NCBI RefSeq assembly: GCF_000938255.1
Contig: NZ_JYMR01000052.1
Coordinates: 372,001-436,000 of the forward strand
DNA from: Bradyrhizobium sp. LTSP849
GTDB taxonomy: Bacteria > Pseudomonadota > Alphaproteobacteria > Rhizobiales > Xanthobacteraceae
Direction: 5' to 3'
DNA length: 64,000 bases
Shown one piece after another: positions 50,554-59,204 of this stretch; positions within the stretch are counted from its first letter, which is position 1, and the number at the start of each line of letters is the position of its first letter. The position numbers were made by a program, and so were the translations under genes. The notes under the pieces were generated by a model. The model did not search any database, was not told the origin of the DNA, and saw only the letters and a program-made list of their open reading frames with translations.

Positions 50554-51489
50554 ATGACGATCGCTTCGCCCGCGCCACCGGCTTCGAATCCAGCCAGTTG
50601 GCTCAATAACCAGCCTTATCTGCTGTTGAGCCTGAGCTCGCTGTTCTGGGCCGGCAACATCGTGCTCGCACGCCATGTCGGCGCGCATGTGCCGCCGCTG
50701 ACGGTGACCACGATCCGCTGGTTCGGCGTGTTCCTGATCCTGCTGCCGTTCTCCTGGCCGCATCTAAAGCGCGACTGGCCCGCGTTGCGCAACAGCCTGC
50801 CGCTGATGCTGTTCCTGTCGCTGGTCGGATTCGCCTTCAACAACGCGATCTCGTACTGGGCCCTGCAATACACGGAAGCGCTGAACGCGCTGCTGATCCA
50901 GTCGGCCGGCCCGCTGTTCGTGGCGCTGTGGTCGCTGCTGCTGTTCGGTGTGCGGCTGACGCGTGCGCAGCTTGCCGGCATCGCGATCTCGCTTGCGGGT
51001 GTGCTGATCATCATCCTGCATGGCGATTTCGCGGCGCTCGCAAGCATCAGCTTCAACAGGGGCGACATCATGTTCGCTTCCTCGCTGGTGGCGTTCGGGA
51101 TCTACTCCGCCTTCATCCCGCGCCGGCCGAAGGTTCATCAGCTCTCCTTTCTCTCCTTCACGACCTGCTGTGGCGCGATGATGCTGCTGCCGACGGCGAT
51201 CTGGGAGACCTGGAGCGGCCGCGTGCTGCAATTCGACACCGTGACGCTGGCGACGCTCGGCTACATCCTGATCTTCCCCTCGACGCTTGCGTATCTCTTC
51301 TTCAATCGTGGCGTCGCGCTGATCGGGCCGAACCGCGCCGCGCCGTTCTTCCATCTGGTGCCGGTGTTCGGCTCGGCCATGGCGATCCTGCTGCTCGGCG
51401 AAAAACTCCAGCCGTTTCACCTGATCGGCTACGCGCTGGTGCTTGCCGGAGTCGTGATCGCATCGCGCCGGGGCTCGGCGGTGAAATAA
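50554..51489 (+). CDS. EamA/DMT-family transporter (paralogue 2)
   Basis: This 311-aa ten-helix transporter is aligned nearly end to end with the one at 44397-45332 (NQPYLLLSLSSLFWAGNIVLAR, ALNALLIQSAGPLFVALWSL, FPSTLAYLFFNRGVALIGPNRAAPFFHLVPVFG). About half of the residues are identical by eye. ATG 50554 (MTIASPAPPAS) is preferred to the upstream frame start. The exporter substrate is unknown. Confidence 0.9.
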   Translation: MTIASPAPPASNPASWLNNQPYLLLSLSSLFWAGNIVLARHVGAHVPPLTVTTIRWFGVFLILLPFSWPHLKRDWPALRNSLPLMLFLSLVGFAFNNAISYWALQYTEALNALLIQSAGPLFVALWSLLLFGVRLTRAQLAGIAISLAGVLIIILHGDFAALASISFNRGDIMFASSLVAFGIYSAFIPRRPKVHQLSFLSFTTCCGAMMLLPTAIWETWSGRVLQFDTVTLATLGYILIFPSTLAYLFFNRGVALIGPNRAAPFFHLVPVFGSAMAILLLGEKLQPFHLIGYALVLAGVVIASRRGSAVK

Positions 51490-51512
51490 TTCCGCGCCGC
51501 GGACGCGCGACA

Positions 51513-51644
51513 GGTCTCGTGTCCCCGACGCGGCGCGGCATGCAATGACGCGACGCTGAGCCGGGACCCAGTCTGCCGCAGCATGGGCCCCGGCTCTGCA
51601 GCGCACCGCTGAAGAAGCGCTGCGCTGCGTCCGGGGCGCGAGAC
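51513..51644. repeat. Interspersed palindromic repeat, TGGGTCCCGGCTCTGC type (copy 2)
   Basis: GTCTCGTGTCCCCGACGC and GCGTCCGGGGCGCGAGAC form the ends. Inner GCTGAGCCGGGACCCA and TGGGCCCCGGCTCTGC are inverted. It is related to 28828-28959 in the opposite nesting order. Confidence 0.75.
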
Positions 51645-51723
51645 TTGGCGACAAACTCACGCCTTCCGATTCCAACGCAGAGAAGCTAGGTTCCCCGCCA
51701 ACGAAAAGAGGGAACGCTCCAAC

Positions 51724-52701
51724 ATGCTTTCATCGCTGATCAGAGTCCTGCGCACCGTCGGCGTCGCCGCGCTGTGTCTTGCCGCCGCATCCGTCGCGCA
51801 GGCCGACAACTGGCCCAGCCGCAACATCACACTGGTGCTGCCCTTCGCGGCCGGCAGCGGCACCGACACCACGACGCGGCTGATCTCGCAACATTTGTCG
51901 CAGGCGCTCGGCGTCGGCATCGTCATCGAGAACAAGGCCGGCGCCAACGGCATGATCGCCGCGACCTTTGTCGCCCGCTCAGCACCTGACGGCTACACCC
52001 TGCTGGTGACCACTAACACCACGCATTCGGCCAATCCTTTTCTGCTCAAGAGCCTGACCTACGATCCGGTCAAGGATTTCACCCCGATCGCGCGTACCGG
52101 CGACCTGCCCTTCATGCTGGTCGTTCACCCCGACGTCCCGGCCAAAACCGTCGGCGAGCTCGTCGCCTATGGCAAGGCCAATCCGGGCAAGCTGAGCTAC
52201 GCGTCGGGCTCGTCCTCCGCAATCGTGTCGGGTGCGACCTTTGCGCACAATGCCGGGCTCGATCTCCTGCATGTGCCCTACAAGAGCTCGCCGCCGGCGC
52301 TCAACGACGTCATGGGCGGACGCGTCTCGATGATGTTCGTCGACATCCTGACCGGCCAGCCGCACGTCAACGGCAACGCGCTGCGGGCGCTCGCCGTCAC
52401 CACCAAGGACCGCTCGCCGCTGGTGCCGAATCTCCCCTCGATGCAGGAGGCCGGTGTGCCGGACTTCGATATCTCGTCGTGGCAAGGCTATTTCGGCCCG
52501 GCCGGCATGCCGAAGGAGATCGTGACGCGACTCAACGCCGAGATTCGGAAGATCGTCGAGAAGCCGGAGATCAAGGCCCAGCTCGCAACGCTGGGCATGG
52601 ACGCGTTCTCCGGCACGCCGGAGCAGCTCGGCACGTTTGTGGGCGAGCAGCTGGTGCTGTGGGAGCGACTGATCAAGGACGCGGGGATCGAGAAGCAGTA
52701 G
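51724..52701 (+). CDS. Bug/TctC-family periplasmic solute-binding protein
   Basis: This 325-aa protein has a signal peptide in residues 1-27 (LIRVLRTVGVAALCLAAASVAQA). It shows the Bug signature NWPSRNITLVLPFAAGSGTDTTTR, IENKAGANGMIAA and PYKSSPPALNDVMGGRVSMMFVD. Such proteins bind carboxylates for a tripartite tricarboxylate transporter or act as orphan sensors. No TctA/TctB membrane gene is adjacent, so it is an orphan. Confidence 0.92.
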   Translation: MLSSLIRVLRTVGVAALCLAAASVAQADNWPSRNITLVLPFAAGSGTDTTTRLISQHLSQALGVGIVIENKAGANGMIAATFVARSAPDGYTLLVTTNTTHSANPFLLKSLTYDPVKDFTPIARTGDLPFMLVVHPDVPAKTVGELVAYGKANPGKLSYASGSSSAIVSGATFAHNAGLDLLHVPYKSSPPALNDVMGGRVSMMFVDILTGQPHVNGNALRALAVTTKDRSPLVPNLPSMQEAGVPDFDISSWQGYFGPAGMPKEIVTRLNAEIRKIVEKPEIKAQLATLGMDAFSGTPEQLGTFVGEQLVLWERLIKDAGIEKQ

Positions 52702-52708
52702 CGGTCTC

Positions 52709-52803
52709 GTAGGGTGGGCAAAGCGTAGCGTGCCCACCATCGATCGTCGCGACCTCAAAAAGAAAAGGTGGGCACGGCGCTCTCGCGCCTTTGCCCACCC
52801 TAC
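52709..52803. repeat. Interspersed palindromic repeat, GTAGGGTGGGCAAA type (copy 2)
   Basis: GTAGGGTGGGCAAAGCGTAGCGTGCCCACC and GGTGGGCACGGCGCTCTCGCGCCTTTGCCCACCCTAC are inverted arms. It is the same family as 14441-14530 and separates two convergent genes. Confidence 0.82.
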
Positions 52804-52823
52804 CGATCTTGCTGTGCGGCGGC

Positions 52824-54509
52824 TTACGCCGCGCGCACCTTGGCGAGGAAGCCGTCGACGGCGCTGCGCAGCGCGCCGGACTGGCTGTCCAGCTCGCGGG
52901 CGTTGGTGAGCACGTCGCTGGCCGCCGTGCCGGTCGCTGCCGCGGCCGAGGTGACGCTGCCGATATTGGCGTTGATCTCGTTCGATCCAGCCGCGACCGA
53001 CTGGATGTTGCGGGCGATCTCGCGGGTCGCCTCGCCCTGCTGCTCGATCGAGGCGGAAATGCCCGCGGTGATCTCGCTCATCTCGGCGATGGTCTGGGTG
53101 ATGCCGCCAATCGCTGCGACTGCATCGCTGGTCGAGGTCTGCATGGCCGCAACCTGGGCGGAGATTTCCTCGGTGGCCTTCGCGGTCTGGTTGGCGAGCG
53201 CCTTGACCTCGGAGGCGACGACGGCGAAGCCGCGGCCGGATTCACCGGCACGCGCCGCCTCGATGGTGGCGTTGAGCGCAAGCAAATTGGTCTGCGCCGC
53301 GATCGAATGAATGAGCTTGACCACCTCGCCGATCTTCTCGGCACCGGTGGAGAGCTCCTGCACCGTGGCGTTGGTACGCTCGGCGTCGCTGACGGCGCGG
53401 CTCGCCACTTCGGTCGAGCGCGTCACCTGGCGGGAGATTTCCGCAACCGAGCTCGACAGCTCCTCGGCGGCGGCTGCGACCGTCCCGACATTGCCCGACG
53501 CCCTCTGCGAGGCCGCGCCGACGGTCGCCGCCCGCGACGAGGCGTCGCTGGCGGTCGCGGTCATCGACTGCGCCGTGCTCTGCATGCCGGCCGCGGCCGA
53601 GGAGACCGAGTGGACGATGCCGTTGACGCTGCGTTCGAAGTCGCTGGCGATGCCTTCCATCGCGCTGCGGCGTTCCGCAGCCGCACGCTCCTTGGCCTCC
53701 GCTTCGGTATTCTCGATAGCGCGAATGCGCACCGCGTTGTCCTTGAAGATCTGGACCGTGGCAGCCATCGCGCCGACCTCGTCGCCGCGGCCGACGCCTG
53801 GGATGTCACCCTCGAGCTTGCCGTCGGCGAGATCCTTCATGCGGGCACCGAGCAGCGCCAACGGACGGCTGATGCTGCGGCCGATCATCCAGGCCACGCT
53901 GCCGGCGACGATGACGATGCCGAGCATGGCAAGGCCGAGCGACCAGAACACCGGAGCCATCTTGGCGTCGATGTCGTCGAGATAGGCGCCGGTACCGAGA
54001 TACATGTCGAGGCCGGGGACAGCCACGGCGTAGCCGATCTTGCGGATCAGCCCTTCCACACCCGGCTTCGCATATTCATAGTGCAGCAGGATCGATCCGT
54101 TGGCCTTCGCGCCATCCATCAGCTCCCAGGACAGCTTGCGGCCGTTGGTGAGGACCTCCATGCGGTTGGTGCCAATCTGCTTCGGATCGGGCGCGAGCTG
54201 GGTGATGCCGTCATAGGACGTGCCGAACAAATAGCCCGAACCGTTGTCATAGGTCATCGCATTGCCGTAGCGGCGAAGATCGGCCATGGCCGCGTCCTTC
54301 GTCATCTCGCCGGCATCGACGCGCTTCTTGAGCGTTAGCGCGTAGTTGCGCCCCATTTCGACGATGGCCTTGGCCTGGTCGACGCGCGCATTCACCATCT
54401 CGCGTTTCATCAAATAACCGGCGAGAACTCCGGCGACGCACAGGCCGAACAGGGTGACGCCGACAAGGATGCCTAGCTTGGGCGCGATCTTCAGATTGCT
54501 CAACTTCAC
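52824..54509 (-). CDS. Methyl-accepting chemotaxis protein
   Basis: This 561-aa chemoreceptor has a first membrane helix at about residues 11-32. A periplasmic sCache-type domain of about 130 residues contains YDNGSGYLFGTSYDGITQLAPD and YLDDIDAKMAP. A second helix near 190-210 is followed by HAMP (SRPLALLGARMKDLADGKLEGDIPG). The signalling hairpin tip includes KIGEVVKLIHSIAAQTNLLALNATIEAARAGESGRGFAVVASEVKALANQ. GTG 54509 with GAGGAG upstream is preferred to the earlier in-frame start. The ligand is unknown. Confidence 0.93.
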   Translation of the reverse strand: MKLSNLKIAPKLGILVGVTLFGLCVAGVLAGYLMKREMVNARVDQAKAIVEMGRNYALTLKKRVDAGEMTKDAAMADLRRYGNAMTYDNGSGYLFGTSYDGITQLAPDPKQIGTNRMEVLTNGRKLSWELMDGAKANGSILLHYEYAKPGVEGLIRKIGYAVAVPGLDMYLGTGAYLDDIDAKMAPVFWSLGLAMLGIVIVAGSVAWMIGRSISRPLALLGARMKDLADGKLEGDIPGVGRGDEVGAMAATVQIFKDNAVRIRAIENTEAEAKERAAAERRSAMEGIASDFERSVNGIVHSVSSAAAGMQSTAQSMTATASDASSRAATVGAASQRASGNVGTVAAAAEELSSSVAEISRQVTRSTEVASRAVSDAERTNATVQELSTGAEKIGEVVKLIHSIAAQTNLLALNATIEAARAGESGRGFAVVASEVKALANQTAKATEEISAQVAAMQTSTSDAVAAIGGITQTIAEMSEITAGISASIEQQGEATREIARNIQSVAAGSNEINANIGSVTSAAAATGTAASDVLTNARELDSQSGALRSAVDGFLAKVRAA

Positions 54510-54762
54510 GATGGGCTCCTCGGGTGGCGCGGACTGAAGCGCAGACATTCTTGATTTGAATCAACTTTTAGTGGGTGACCCCTTAGCAAGTTACTTACAC
54601 GCCTCCGTAGAAGCCCGGACGATGCCGGAAAACCTGCAAATAAATCGTCAGGCCGGCAACCGGCGATTGTACGCGAGCGCCTCGATTTCGCGTAAAAGAC
54701 GCAAAGGCCCGCCGCAGGCGCGGGTCATAACAAGAACCGACAAACCAAATCGGGAGCAGGAA

Positions 54763-55806
54763 ATGCCGAAATACAGGGTGGTGACGCCGAAGGGCGCAAG
54801 CTTCACGGTCGCCGGCAGCGACTATTCGTACGAGCGCGAGGCGCTCGATCCGATCGATGCCGAGATCATCGAGGCGCCCGCCAACGAGGCCGAGTTCATC
54901 GCCGCAGCGAAAAACGCCGATGCCATCTACGCCAAGGGCATCCCGATCACCAAGACCATCATCGACGCACTGGAGAGCTGCAAGGTCATTACGCTCGGCT
55001 CGGTCGGTGTCGACAGCGTCGACATCAAGGCCGCCACCGCCCGCGGCATTCCCGTCACCAACGTCCCCGACACCTTCATCGAGGAAGTCGCCGACCACGC
55101 CATGACACTGCTGCTCGCCGGCTTCCGCCGCCTGGTCGAGCAGGACAAGATGGTGCGCACCGGGCGCTGGGCCGAAGGCCGGCCAGCACTCCTGAAGGTC
55201 CCGCGGCTGATGGGCCAGACGCTCGGCTTCATCTCGTTCGGCCGCGTCGCGCGTGCGGTCGCAAAGCGCGCCACGCCGTTCGGCCTGCGCATGATGGCCT
55301 ACGATCCCTTCATTCAGGAAACGCTGATGTATGATCACGGCGTGATGCCGGCGACGCTGAACGAGGTGCTGTCGCAATCCGACTTCGTCTCGATGCACGC
55401 GCCCGCCCGGCCCGAGGTGCATCACATGCTGACCGAGAAGCATTTTCGGCAGATGAAGAAGGGCTCGATCTTCATCAACACCGGTCGCGGCGCCACGGTC
55501 GACGAAGAGAGCCTGATCAAGGCGCTACAGGAGGGTTGGATCGCGCACGCCGCGCTCGACGTGCTGGAGAAGGAGCCGCCCTCGCACAACAATCCCATCC
55601 TCAGCATGGAGAACGTCACCTTGACCGCCCATGTCGCCTCGGCCTCGGCACGGTTCGACGAGGCGCGCAAGCGCCGTGTAGGCTACGAATTGTCACTGGT
55701 GCTTCAGGGCATGTGGCCGGTAAGCTGCGTCAATCCGTCGGTGCTGCAAGACACCGCGCTCCGCCGCTGGCAGCCCGTCAGCATGGACCGCGGCCCGAAC
55801 AGCTAA
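54763..55806 (+). CDS. D-2-hydroxyacid dehydrogenase (CtBP/PGDH-like)
   Basis: This 347-aa NAD-dependent dehydrogenase family member has substrate domain residues 1-100. The Rossmann entry near 150-165 reads LGFISFGRVARAVAKRA. Catalytic Arg is in FINTGRGATVDEESL, Glu in DVLEKEPPSH and His in TLTAHVAS. The NAD-binding glycine motif is degenerate. GGAGCAGGA precedes ATG 54763. The sugar ABC genes follow on the same strand, so oxidation of an imported acid or sugar acid is plausible. Confidence 0.87.
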   Translation: MPKYRVVTPKGASFTVAGSDYSYEREALDPIDAEIIEAPANEAEFIAAAKNADAIYAKGIPITKTIIDALESCKVITLGSVGVDSVDIKAATARGIPVTNVPDTFIEEVADHAMTLLLAGFRRLVEQDKMVRTGRWAEGRPALLKVPRLMGQTLGFISFGRVARAVAKRATPFGLRMMAYDPFIQETLMYDHGVMPATLNEVLSQSDFVSMHAPARPEVHHMLTEKHFRQMKKGSIFINTGRGATVDEESLIKALQEGWIAHAALDVLEKEPPSHNNPILSMENVTLTAHVASASARFDEARKRRVGYELSLVLQGMWPVSCVNPSVLQDTALRRWQPVSMDRGPNS

Positions 55807-55894
55807 GGCGGCCGGCGCAAAACGCGCCGAAAGACCGAAACGGCCCTTCACCGGCGATCAACGCCGGGAAGGGAGACATCATAGGGAGGAACTG

Positions 55895-57241
55895 ATGAGG
55901 AACGACATCACACGTCGTGATGCCTTGGCGCTGGGCCTGTCCGCTGCAACGGTCGCTGCAACTGGTGTTGCAGCGCACGCTCAATCCGCGATCAAGGCTG
56001 CCGACGTCCCCGCACCGAAACTGCCGATCGAGAAGGGCGCAACACTCCGCATGCTGCGGCCGGTGCGCTTCGTCCAGGCCGACGAAGACGTGTTCCGCGC
56101 CAATGCGGCCAAATTCACCAAGGAGACAGGGGTCGAGGTCAAGGTCGACTTCGTCGGCTGGGAAGACATCAACCAGCAGACCGCGGTGACCTCGAATTCC
56201 GGCGCCGGCCCCGACATCATCATCGGCTTCTCCGACGCGCCGCATATCTATGTCGACAAGCTGATCGAGCTCACCGACGTCGCCGACTATCTCGGCAAGA
56301 AGTATGGCGGCTGGCAGAACCTTGCGAAGGCCTATGGCAAAAAGGCCAGGAGCGATACCTGGATCGGCCTCCCGTTCGGCGCCACCGCCGGTCCCCTGAT
56401 CTATCGCAAGTCGATTCTCAAATCCGTCGGGTTCGACAGGGCGCCGGACGACCTTCCCGGATTCCTCGACCTCTGCAAGAAGTTGCAGAAGGCCGGCAAG
56501 CCCGCCGGCTTTGCGCTCGGCAACGCCGTCGGTGACGGCAACGGCTTTGCGGACTGGATGATGTGGTCGCACAACGCCTCGCTGCTGGATGAGGAAGGCA
56601 ATGTCACCATCAACAGCAAGGAAACCATCGCGGCGCTGAACTATGTGAAGGAGCTTTATCCGACCTTCATCGCGGGCACGCCGTCCTGGAACGACGTCAG
56701 CAACAACCGCGCCTACTCTTCGCAGGAAATCGGCCTGACGGCGAACGGCGTCTCGCTGTACTTCTCGCTGAAGAACGATCCAGCGACCGCCGCGATCGCC
56801 GAGGACAGCGAACATCAGCTGTTGCCGAAGTTTCTTGCGCCGATCTCGCCGATGTCGGGGCTGACGCTGAACGCCATGGTGTTCAAGCACAGCCCATATC
56901 CAAACGCCGCAAAGGCCTTCCTCCAGTACATGCTGGAGAAGGACCAGTATGAGCCCTGGCTCAACGCCAACAGCGGTTACTGGTCGCAACCGCTGGCGGC
57001 CTATGCCGATTCGGCGGTGTGGAAGGGCGATCCCAAGGTCGCGATCTTCAGGGACACCATGAACAGCACCTATTATGCCGGCTACAAGGGTCCGATTTCG
57101 ACCGCCACCGGTGCGGTTCGCGCGGACTACGTGACGGTGCAGATGTTCGCTTCGGTCGCGACCGGCGCCGCGACGCCGGAGGCCGCGGCCGCAGAAGCGG
57201 AGCAGCGCTGCAAGCGGTACTTCCGGCGTCAGGCCCGATAA
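55895..57241 (+). CDS. ABC sugar-type extracellular solute-binding protein
   Basis: This 448-aa family 1 periplasmic binding protein has a twin-arginine-like leader (TRRDALALGLSAATVAATGVAAHA). It shows ATLRMLRPVRFVQADEDVF, GAGPDIIIGFSDAP and LNAMVFKHSPYPNAAKAFLQYML. It is the binding component for the permeases that follow (34 bp and then an 8-bp overlap). The substrate is a carbohydrate or polyol by family. GGAGG stands 7 bp before the ATG. Confidence 0.92.
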   Translation: MRNDITRRDALALGLSAATVAATGVAAHAQSAIKAADVPAPKLPIEKGATLRMLRPVRFVQADEDVFRANAAKFTKETGVEVKVDFVGWEDINQQTAVTSNSGAGPDIIIGFSDAPHIYVDKLIELTDVADYLGKKYGGWQNLAKAYGKKARSDTWIGLPFGATAGPLIYRKSILKSVGFDRAPDDLPGFLDLCKKLQKAGKPAGFALGNAVGDGNGFADWMMWSHNASLLDEEGNVTINSKETIAALNYVKELYPTFIAGTPSWNDVSNNRAYSSQEIGLTANGVSLYFSLKNDPATAAIAEDSEHQLLPKFLAPISPMSGLTLNAMVFKHSPYPNAAKAFLQYMLEKDQYEPWLNANSGYWSQPLAAYADSAVWKGDPKVAIFRDTMNSTYYAGYKGPISTATGAVRADYVTVQMFASVATGAATPEAAAAEAEQRCKRYFRRQAR

Positions 57242-57274
57242 GGGGGTGACTTTCAAGAACAGGACAACGACCCG

Positions 57275-58231
57275 ATGTCCGTGACCACACTCCCCTCCCC
57301 GGCCCTTGCACAGCGGCAACCGTCGTGGCTGGTGCGCCTGTTCGACTACAAACCGTTCCTGATCGTGATGTGCCTTGCGCCTGCGATCGGGCTGCTCGCG
57401 GTGTTCCTGACCTATCCGCTCGGCCTCGGCATCTGGCTCGCCTTCACCGACACCACGATCGGCCGGCGCGGCGTCTTCGTGGGATTTGAGAACTTTCAGT
57501 ACCTGCTCACGGATCCGCTGTGGTGGGGCGCGGTGTTCTACAGCGTGTTCTACACTGGCGTTGCGACCTTCGGGAAGTTCGCGCTCGGCTTCTGGCTGGC
57601 GCTTCTGCTCAACAACCATTTCCCGTTCAAGAGCCTGCTGCGTGCGATCGTGCTGCTGCCCTGGATCGTGCCGACGGTGCTCTCGGCGCTGGCGTTCTGG
57701 TGGATCTATGATCCTCAATTCTCGATCATCTCCTACCTGCTGGTCGACGTGCTGCATTGGCGAACGACCAATATTGACTTCCTCGGCTCGCCCTGGCCGG
57801 CGCGCTTTTCGCTGATCGTCGCCAACATCTGGCGCGGCATTCCCTTCGTCGCGATCTCGCTGCTGGCGGGCCTCCAGACCATCTCGCCCTCGCTCTACGA
57901 GGCCGCGATGCTCGACGGCGCCAGCGCCTGGCAGCGCTTCCGCTACATCACCTTCCCGATGATGATGCCGATCCTCGCCATCGTCATGACCTTCTCGATC
58001 ATCTTCACCTTCACCGACTTCCAGCTCGTCTATGCCATCACCCGCGGCGGGCCGGTGAACTCGACCCATCTGCTCGCGACGCTGGCCTTCCAGCGCGGCA
58101 TCGCCGGCGGCGAGCTCGGCGAGGGCGCCGCCATCGCGGTGTCGATGATCCCGTTCCTGGTGTTCGCAACGCTGTTCTCCTATTTCGGCCTGGCGCGCCG
58201 CAAATGGCAGCAGGGAGAGGCCAATGACTGA
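57275..58231 (+). CDS. ABC sugar permease, MalF/UgpA type
   Basis: This 318-aa six-helix inner-membrane permease has the EAA loop YEAAMLDGASAWQRFRYITFPMMMPILA. Its N-terminus is LVRLFDYKPFLIVMCLAPAIG. It overlaps the next permease by 8 bp, as expected for paired permeases. Confidence 0.92.
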   Translation: MSVTTLPSPALAQRQPSWLVRLFDYKPFLIVMCLAPAIGLLAVFLTYPLGLGIWLAFTDTTIGRRGVFVGFENFQYLLTDPLWWGAVFYSVFYTGVATFGKFALGFWLALLLNNHFPFKSLLRAIVLLPWIVPTVLSALAFWWIYDPQFSIISYLLVDVLHWRTTNIDFLGSPWPARFSLIVANIWRGIPFVAISLLAGLQTISPSLYEAAMLDGASAWQRFRYITFPMMMPILAIVMTFSIIFTFTDFQLVYAITRGGPVNSTHLLATLAFQRGIAGGELGEGAAIAVSMIPFLVFATLFSYFGLARRKWQQGEAND

Positions 58232-59120
58232 CACCGTCGCGCAACCTGCCTCCGTCGCGAGGGCGGCGCCCGACACCATGGCCTGGGATTCCGGGTTGCG
58301 GCGGCTGATGATGATCTATTTGCCGCTCGGCTGCTTCGTGCTGATCCTGCTGTTTCCGTTCTACTGGATGGCGATCACGTCGTTCAAGCCGAACGCGGAG
58401 CTGATGAATTACAAGGAGCACAACCCGTTCTGGATCACCTCGCCGACGCTTGCTCACATCAAGCATTTGCTGTTCGACACCGCCTATCCGCGCTGGCTGT
58501 GGACGACCATGCTGGTGGCGATCGGCTCGACCACGCTGTCGCTGTTCGCGAGCACGTTAGCTGCCTACGCCATCGAACGCTTACGCTTCCGCGGCAGCCC
58601 CTATGTGGGCCTCGGCATTTATATGGCCTACCTCGTGCCGCCGTCGATCCTGTTCATCCCGCTCGCCACCGTCGTGGTGCAGTTCGGCCTGTTCGACTCA
58701 CCGCTTGCCCTGATCCTGGTCTATCCGACCTTCCTGGTGCCGTTCTGCACCTGGCTCCTGATCGGCTATTTCAAATCGATCCCCTATGAGCTCGAGGAAT
58801 GCGCGCTGGTCGACGGTGCGACCCGGCTTCAGATCCTGCGCCGGATCACGCTGCCGCTCGCGGTGCCCGGCCTGATCTCGGCCGGCATCTTCTCCTTCAC
58901 GCTGTCCTGGAACGAGTTCATCTACGCGCTCGCCTTCATCCAGAGCGGCGCCAACAAGACTGTGCCGGTCGCGATCCTGACCGAGCTCGTCACCGGCGAC
59001 GTCTACCAGTGGGGCGCGCTGATGGCGGGCTCGCTGCTTGGCTCGCTGCCGGTTGCGATCTTCTACTCGCTGTTCGTGGATTACTACGTCTCCTCGCTGA
59101 CCGGCGCGGTCAAGGAATAG
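58224..59120 (+). CDS. ABC sugar permease, MalG/UgpE type
   Basis: This 298-aa six-helix permease has the EAA loop YELEECALVDGATRLQILRRITLPLAVPGLIS, and the WNEFIYALAFIQSG segment near the end. It completes the membrane part of the importer. No ATP-binding subunit gene follows, so an ATPase from elsewhere must energise it. Confidence 0.92.
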   Translation: MTDTVAQPASVARAAPDTMAWDSGLRRLMMIYLPLGCFVLILLFPFYWMAITSFKPNAELMNYKEHNPFWITSPTLAHIKHLLFDTAYPRWLWTTMLVAIGSTTLSLFASTLAAYAIERLRFRGSPYVGLGIYMAYLVPPSILFIPLATVVVQFGLFDSPLALILVYPTFLVPFCTWLLIGYFKSIPYELEECALVDGATRLQILRRITLPLAVPGLISAGIFSFTLSWNEFIYALAFIQSGANKTVPVAILTELVTGDVYQWGALMAGSLLGSLPVAIFYSLFVDYYVSSLTGAVKE

Positions 59121-59204
59121 CCGGCGCCTGCGGCGTTTGGCCCGGTTTCACAAAACTGCAATGTGCGGTCCGCATAAGACGGCCTCCGTTAACAGGAGAC
59201 GCAC

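Noticed and set aside
55778..58279. 833-aa minus-strand ORF
   Set aside because: Antisense to the binding protein and permease genes.
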